Below, in pieces: positions 59,756 through 64,000 of a stretch of DNA of 64,000 nt (positions within the stretch are counted from its first letter, which is position 1; each line of letters opens with the position of its first letter). The stretch is from Roseobacter ponti (lineage in GTDB: Bacteria; Pseudomonadota; Alphaproteobacteria; Rhodobacterales; Rhodobacteraceae), in contig NZ_CP048788.1 of the NCBI RefSeq assembly GCF_012932215.1, positions 3,038,001 through 3,102,000 of the forward strand, in the 5' to 3' direction. The position numbers and the translations under genes are program-made. The notes under the pieces were generated by a model that worked only from the letters and a program-made list of their open reading frames with translations, had not been told where the DNA came from and ran no database searches.

Positions 59756-60739
59756 ATGTCCTGGATTTCGACATCGTTTATGGGCCGCAAGGCCGCTGCA
59801 AAGGGTGCTACCGGTGCAAAACACCGGCTGAGCGAGGAGGATCAGGGCACGTTCCATTATGTCTACGGGCCCTATGCCGAGCCTGTCCTGCGGATTTCTC
59901 CCGGTGATGTGGTCGAGGTGGAAACGCTGGATGCTTTCGGCGGTGCGATCACCAGCGAGGACGATCTGCCGTCCGAAAAGCTGAACATGCCCTTCGTCAA
60001 TCCGCAGAACGGGCCCATCGCCGTGACCGGCGCGGAAAAAGGCGATGTGCTGGCCGTTCATATCCACTCGGTCCTGCCACGCGGTCCGCAACCTGCCGGC
60101 ACCACGGCGCTCATTCCCAGCTTTGGCGCTCTGGTCGCTGATGCCAGTTTGATGCTCAATCCGGCCATCACCGAGCGCGTCAAGAAGATGGACGTGACTG
60201 AGGAAGGTGTCCGTTTCTCTGACCGCATCACCCTGCCCTTCGAGCCTTTCATCGGGACCATGGGCATCAGTCCGGAGATCGAGGCCGTCTCCTCGCTGCA
60301 ACCCGATTACTGGGGCGGCAACATGGACCTGCCCGATGTGGCCCCGGGAGCGGTCGTCTATTTCCCGGTGCAGCGGCAGGACGCGCATTTCTTTGTCGGT
60401 GACTGTCACGGACGCCAGGGCGACGGCGAGCTTTGCGGCGTGGCGGTCGAAATCCCGGCCACGGTCGTGCTTCAGATCGATCTGATCAAAGACTGGGCGA
60501 TCCCCGGTGTGCGACTGGAAACCGAAGATTTCATCATGTCGGTCGGATCGGCCCGGCCGATGGAGGATGCAGCGCGTATGGCCTACCGTGATCTTGTCCG
60601 CTGGATGGTCGAGGACTACGGCTTTGAGGAGTCCGAGGCCTATTTTCTGGCAACACAGGCCGGGAAAATGCGCGTCGGCAATATGGTGGACCCAAAGTAC
60701 ACGCTGGGTGCGTCAATGTTAAAAAAATATCTCGTCTGA
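59756..60739 (+). CDS. Acetamidase/formamidase family protein
   Basis: A 327-residue enzyme of the FmdA/AmdA family, which hydrolyses short amides to the acid and ammonia. Seen: EPVLRISPGDVVEVETLDAF, NPQNGPIAVTGAEKGDVLAV, HIHSVLPRGPQPAGTTALIP, FIGTMGISPE, YWGGNMDLPDVAPGAVVYFP, DAHFFVGDCHGRQGDGELCG and VAVEIPATVVLQIDLIKDW. These are the conserved segments, including the FVGDxHxxQGDGE metal-binding stretch. The ATG at 59756 is preceded by AGGAGACAG. The 88-bp gap to the previous gene and 12-bp gap to the SDR gene keep it in the operon. Confidence 0.93.
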   Translation: MSWISTSFMGRKAAAKGATGAKHRLSEEDQGTFHYVYGPYAEPVLRISPGDVVEVETLDAFGGAITSEDDLPSEKLNMPFVNPQNGPIAVTGAEKGDVLAVHIHSVLPRGPQPAGTTALIPSFGALVADASLMLNPAITERVKKMDVTEEGVRFSDRITLPFEPFIGTMGISPEIEAVSSLQPDYWGGNMDLPDVAPGAVVYFPVQRQDAHFFVGDCHGRQGDGELCGVAVEIPATVVLQIDLIKDWAIPGVRLETEDFIMSVGSARPMEDAARMAYRDLVRWMVEDYGFEESEAYFLATQAGKMRVGNMVDPKYTLGASMLKKYLV

Positions 60740-60751
60740 AGGAGTTACGTA

Positions 60752-61513
60752 ATGGATCTGGGATTGAAAGGACGCCGTGTTCTGATCACCGGTGGCACCA
60801 AAGGCATCGGGCGCCACTGCGCGGAGATTTTCGCAGATGAGGGCGCACATGTCGCGATCTGTGCCCGAGATGCGGACGCTGTGAAAGCCTCTACAGATGC
60901 GCTGAAAGCCAAGGGCGTCACTGCGTACGGCGAAGCCGTTGATGTTGCTGACAAGGCCGCGCTGGAGACCTGGGTGACGGATGCTGCCGGTGCCCTCGGT
61001 GGGATCGACATGGTTGTGGCGAATGTCTCGGCGCTCGCAGTTGCTGATGACGAGGCAGCCTGGGAAGCCGGGTTCGCCGTGGACATGATGCATTCGGTAC
61101 GACTGGTGAATGCGGCCATGCCCTGGCTGGAGAAATCCGACGCGGCCTCAATCACGCTGATTTCCTCCGTCTCCGGGCGCGAGATCGACTTCACCAGGCC
61201 GGCCTATGGCGCGTTCAAGGCAGCCCTGGTGCATTACGCCCAGGGCCAGGCCATGAAACTGGCCCCACAGGGCATCCGCGCAAACACAGTTTCGCCCGGC
61301 AACACTTATTTCGAAGGTGGCATCTGGCAGTCGATTGAGCAGAACAACCCTGAGCTCTTTGCCGAGGCCATGAGCCTCAACCCGATGGGGCGCATGGCGG
61401 GCCCTGAGGAAATTGCCCGTGGTGTGGTGTTTCTCGCAAGTCCTGCGTCGGCCTTCACCACCGGCACCAACCTTGTCATTGACGGCGCCCTGACAAAAGG
61501 GGTGCAGCTCTGA
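60752..61513 (+). CDS. Short-chain dehydrogenase/reductase (SDR)
   Basis: A 253-residue NAD(P)-dependent oxidoreductase. Seen: the cofactor loop VLITGGTKGIGRHCAEIFAD, AEAVDVADK-type region, MVVANVSALAV in place of the usual NNAG, the catalytic Ser in ITLISSVSGREID, the Tyr and Lys in AYGAFKAALVHYAQG, IRANTVSPGNTYFEGG and a C-terminal TGTNLVIDGALTKG. The start is the ATG at 60752 with AAGGAGTT upstream. It is the last gene of the RpiR operon. It may oxidise an alcohol intermediate, but the substrate is unknown. Confidence 0.93.
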   Translation: MDLGLKGRRVLITGGTKGIGRHCAEIFADEGAHVAICARDADAVKASTDALKAKGVTAYGEAVDVADKAALETWVTDAAGALGGIDMVVANVSALAVADDEAAWEAGFAVDMMHSVRLVNAAMPWLEKSDAASITLISSVSGREIDFTRPAYGAFKAALVHYAQGQAMKLAPQGIRANTVSPGNTYFEGGIWQSIEQNNPELFAEAMSLNPMGRMAGPEEIARGVVFLASPASAFTTGTNLVIDGALTKGVQL

Positions 61514-61747
61514 TCTGCTCGTTGATCCGGCTGACGGCTTAACCGGCGTAGTGCCGGATCGCAGCACGCACAGCAGTTGAGACAGGCCGGCGGCACTTTC
61601 CTGGTATGCCCCCTAAAGGAGCGCGTCCTGTGCGCCGGGACGCGAGCACCATGTGCATTTTCCGGCGACGGCACCTGCTCTGGTTCGGTCTGCCCGGAGT
61701 GCGCCGGCAAATGCGCGGCATGACCCGGCGGACCGTTCGCTCGGCCA

Positions 61748-63181
61748 TCACAGGATTGGTCCGACCGTCGCAACGATGTTGTTCCAGATCCGGCGCTGTG
61801 GTGACCATGCAAGAACGTGCGGCAGACCAACCGGCTCTGCGCTGGAAATATACTCTTCCTGCCGCGCGCGAACGGCATCAGTAACAGTCTCGTCCTGAAG
61901 TATGATGTTATTTTCATAGTTCAGATCAAAACTGCGCAGGTCGAGGTTGGTCGATCCGATCACAGATATCTTCCCGTCCATGGTGAAGGTTTTGGCATGA
62001 AGCAGACCTCCCTCGAACTCGTAAATCACGCAACCTGCTTCCAGCAGCCGGCGGTAATAGCTGCGGCTTGCCGCCGCCACGACCCAGCTGTCATTACGCG
62101 CGGGAAAGATCAGGGTCACACGAATACCGCGATGCGCCGCAGCGCAAAGCGATTCCAGCAAGGTCGCATCGGGGACAAAATAGGGCGTTGAGATCGTGAT
62201 CTCGCTCCGCGCACAGGAAATAAGGCTGGAGAAAAGCTGTGGTGTCGCGCCACGGCGCATCGTCGGACCGTCGCCCACAACCAGCGCCGGGAACCCGCCT
62301 TTCCGCTCTGTATCGCCGGATGGCAGTTTGTCGAATTTCTCGCCGGTTGCCGCCGTCCAGTCGTTGATGAACAGCAACTGGTTCTGTGCCACCACCGGCC
62401 CTTCAAAGCGCAGCATGATATCGATCCAGGGCGCATATTCCGGCTTCACCCGGAACTCCGGGTCGGCTGCATTCCTGCTGCCGCAATAGGTTATCCGGCC
62501 GTCGATCACTGTGATCTTGCGGTGATTGCGCATGTCGAGCCGGCTGGTCAGGATCGTGCGCAGGGGATTGCTGAGCGACAGCGAGACGCCTGTGTGCACG
62601 CCGGCATCTGCCATCCGCTTCCACAAAGGGGAGGCGACGAATTTGCGCGATCCCAGACCGTCGGCCAGCGCGCGACAGGTGACCCCGCGCCCGCTTGCAC
62701 GCATGAGCGCCTCTGCAATGCGCGTCCCGGTCCGGTCATCAAGCCAGATATAGGTGAGCATATGTACATGCTTTGTCGCACAGTCGATGTCCTGCACCAT
62801 GCGGTCCACTGTTTCGTCAGGGGTGGCCATCAGTTCAGCGTGATTGTCCGGCACGGGATGCAGTCCGTTTATCGAAGCGGCATACTTAAACGCGGGCGAA
62901 TACGCCGCCTCGATCAGACCGTAACCGGTTTCCGGATCGCCCGGGACGTCTCCGGCAAGCAGCCTGAGATCTGCCACGATCTTTTTGCGTTTGTTACTCG
63001 CCCGATGACCGATTTCGACCTCGCCAAACAGAAAATATGTAGAACTGCCAAGATAGGGTACGAAATTGATCACGATGAACCAGGCAAGCCTCGCCGGCGG
63101 GGACAGGTCATCGCGCAGCAGGATCCGGATCGTGAATGCGACAACAAGCAGAGCGTGGCCGGTGGTCAGTAAAATCAGCAC
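61748..63181 (-). CDS. Phospholipase D-like/cardiolipin synthase family protein
   Basis: A 477-residue membrane protein. Seen: an N-terminal membrane region with two helices (LILLTTGHALLVVAFTIRIL; ARLAWFIVINFVPYLGSSTY) and two PLD modules. The first HKD motif reads MRNHRKITVIDGRITYCGSR, with HxKxxxxD; the second reads LLHAKTFTMDGKISVIGSTN. Both are complete. The layout is that of bacterial cardiolipin synthase (ClsA type), which joins two phosphatidylglycerols, and the length matches. A phospholipase role cannot be excluded. It overlaps the upstream endonuclease/phosphatase gene by 7 bp, which suggests joint function. Confidence 0.92.
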   Translation of the reverse strand: MLILLTTGHALLVVAFTIRILLRDDLSPPARLAWFIVINFVPYLGSSTYFLFGEVEIGHRASNKRKKIVADLRLLAGDVPGDPETGYGLIEAAYSPAFKYAASINGLHPVPDNHAELMATPDETVDRMVQDIDCATKHVHMLTYIWLDDRTGTRIAEALMRASGRGVTCRALADGLGSRKFVASPLWKRMADAGVHTGVSLSLSNPLRTILTSRLDMRNHRKITVIDGRITYCGSRNAADPEFRVKPEYAPWIDIMLRFEGPVVAQNQLLFINDWTAATGEKFDKLPSGDTERKGGFPALVVGDGPTMRRGATPQLFSSLISCARSEITISTPYFVPDATLLESLCAAAHRGIRVTLIFPARNDSWVVAAASRSYYRRLLEAGCVIYEFEGGLLHAKTFTMDGKISVIGSTNLDLRSFDLNYENNIILQDETVTDAVRARQEEYISSAEPVGLPHVLAWSPQRRIWNNIVATVGPIL

Positions 63182-63861
63182 TTGCTGCGGTCTCCCGGGA
63201 TGTCAAAGTCCAGAACAACCGGCAAATGATCAGAGGCACGGCGCGCTTTCAGCGATGTGTGGACGCCAAAAGTCAGTGCGGTCACGTCGCCGCACAGAAC
63301 AAATCGGTCCAGCGCGGCCACACGGCGGCTCGCGTGAAAGCTCAGGCCGGGGGTGATCACTTCATGCCCGCCTGCCGGCAGATGCCGGCCCCAGTGATTG
63401 AAATCCCCCGCGATGATGGTGGGAATGCCTGAATTGCCGGCGTGGGCGCAGAGCGCGTGCAGCTGTTGTTTTCTGATGCCTGTGGTCAGTGCCAGATGCG
63501 CGCCGACCACAGCAAAGCCGTTTACATCAAAGTGTGCTGCAATCGCGCCGCGCGGCTCACGCGCCGGCAGGGGGATGCGCTCTGTGCCCGGCGGCCGGAA
63601 ACGTCTGGCCCGGTAAAGGATGGCATTGCCGTGCCAGCCATGGCTCTGACCGCTCAGAGCATGTCTGGCAAGAATAAATCCGTGCTCATCGCGCAGCCGG
63701 TCCAGCGGCAGGACGCCGGGGCGCTGGCCAAGACGTTTGTCCGCCTCCTGAAGCACCACGATGTCCGCCTCTATTTCCCCGATGACATCCACGATCCGGT
63801 GCGGATCACGGCGCCAGTCCAGTCCGACGGCCTTGCGAATGTTGTAGCTTGCAATTCTCAT
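63175..63861 (-). CDS. Endonuclease/exonuclease/phosphatase (EEP) family protein
   Basis: A 228-residue soluble EEP-fold hydrolase. Seen: MRIASYNIRKAVGLDWRRDP (Asn), IEADIVVLQEADKRLGQRPG (metal Glu), FAVVGAHLALTTGIRKQQLH (His), PTIIAGDFNHWGRHLPAG (Asp/Asn) and RRASDHLPVVLDFDI (Asp-His). All catalytic residues are present. Overlap with the phospholipase D/cardiolipin-synthase-like gene by 7 bp indicates an operon, a pairing often seen in proteobacteria. I chose the ATG at 63859-63861; the frame is open further upstream to 63978 with a good AGGAGG at about 63890, so the true start may be earlier. Confidence 0.9.
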   Translation of the reverse strand: MRIASYNIRKAVGLDWRRDPHRIVDVIGEIEADIVVLQEADKRLGQRPGVLPLDRLRDEHGFILARHALSGQSHGWHGNAILYRARRFRPPGTERIPLPAREPRGAIAAHFDVNGFAVVGAHLALTTGIRKQQLHALCAHAGNSGIPTIIAGDFNHWGRHLPAGGHEVITPGLSFHASRRVAALDRFVLCGDVTALTFGVHTSLKARRASDHLPVVLDFDIPGDRSKC

Positions 63862-64000
63862 CCGTGACCCGGTGCTCTGGTCCTTTTGTCCCTCCTCATT
63901 CTGGCAGGACGTGCGGGGACATGGAAGCACTGTGCGGCGGCAGGCGAAGGATGACCTGCGAAACCCGGCCCTCACCACTGCCAGGTGCTGAACGAGCAGA

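Overview
The window looks like chromosomal DNA of a marine-type alphaproteobacterium of the Rhodobacteraceae (Roseobacter group). Support comes from the high G+C, tight gene packing with many 4-bp ATGA overlaps, and several lineage-typical genes: a 44-residue aa3-type cytochrome oxidase subunit IV, a DUF1127 protein, an acyl-CoA dehydrogenase of the DmdC type, a dimethylglycine/sarcosine dehydrogenase-like protein, and TRAP and branched-chain-type ABC transporters. No plasmid, CRISPR array or intact prophage is visible.

Layout. 1-3.1 kb: the start of the ETF:ubiquinone oxidoreductase gene, soxR with a textbook SoxR-box promoter driving a VOC-fold protein, greA and an unknown membrane protein. 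3.1-8.3 kb: an fdhD-mobA-mobB-moeA molybdenum-cofactor operon, in which MoeA carries an extra N-terminal domain, divergent from azlCD. 8.3-14 kb: a lipoprotein, oxidase subunit IV, DUF6173, an MBL-fold hydrolase, an acyl-CoA dehydrogenase, the Sua5-type tRNA modification enzyme and YqgE. 14-21.2 kb: a DsbD-N-like periplasmic protein, an RND efflux pair, moaB and a uracil-DNA glycosylase. 21.2-25.2 kb: a pyrimidine/lipid operon (pyrB, two small membrane proteins, a metal-site-degenerate dihydroorotase, plsY), preceded by a promoter with an 11-bp phased repeat array. 25.1-35.9 kb: an orphan ectoine synthase, redox enzymes, and a one-carbon/amino-acid oxidation cluster (dimethylglycine dehydrogenase-like, FAD-linked oxidase, gamma-glutamyltransferase, hydroxyacid dehydrogenase).

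36-48 kb is an accessory-looking mosaic after a tRNA-Gln(UUG) gene. It holds a small A+T-rich hypothetical gene, an enoyl-CoA hydratase pseudogene, a TRAP transporter/GntR/DapA-family catabolic operon, a frameshifted phage terminase remnant, a class III cyclase-TolB-like-TPR protein, and several poorly coding stretches.

48-61.5 kb is the most coherent candidate system. A three-domain kinase/M23/class III aminotransferase fusion faces a cluster with an N-formylglutamate amidohydrolase-family enzyme, a LIV-type ABC transporter (with a fused permease-ATPase) and an isochorismatase-family hydrolase. A divergent RpiR regulator leads a glutamine-synthetase-like ligase, an acetamidase/formamidase and an SDR. 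I infer uptake and catabolism of an amine- or amide-containing compound, the two halves meeting at an intergenic region with two inverted repeats. The window ends with a phospholipase D/cardiolipin-synthase-like protein and a small endonuclease/exonuclease/phosphatase protein.
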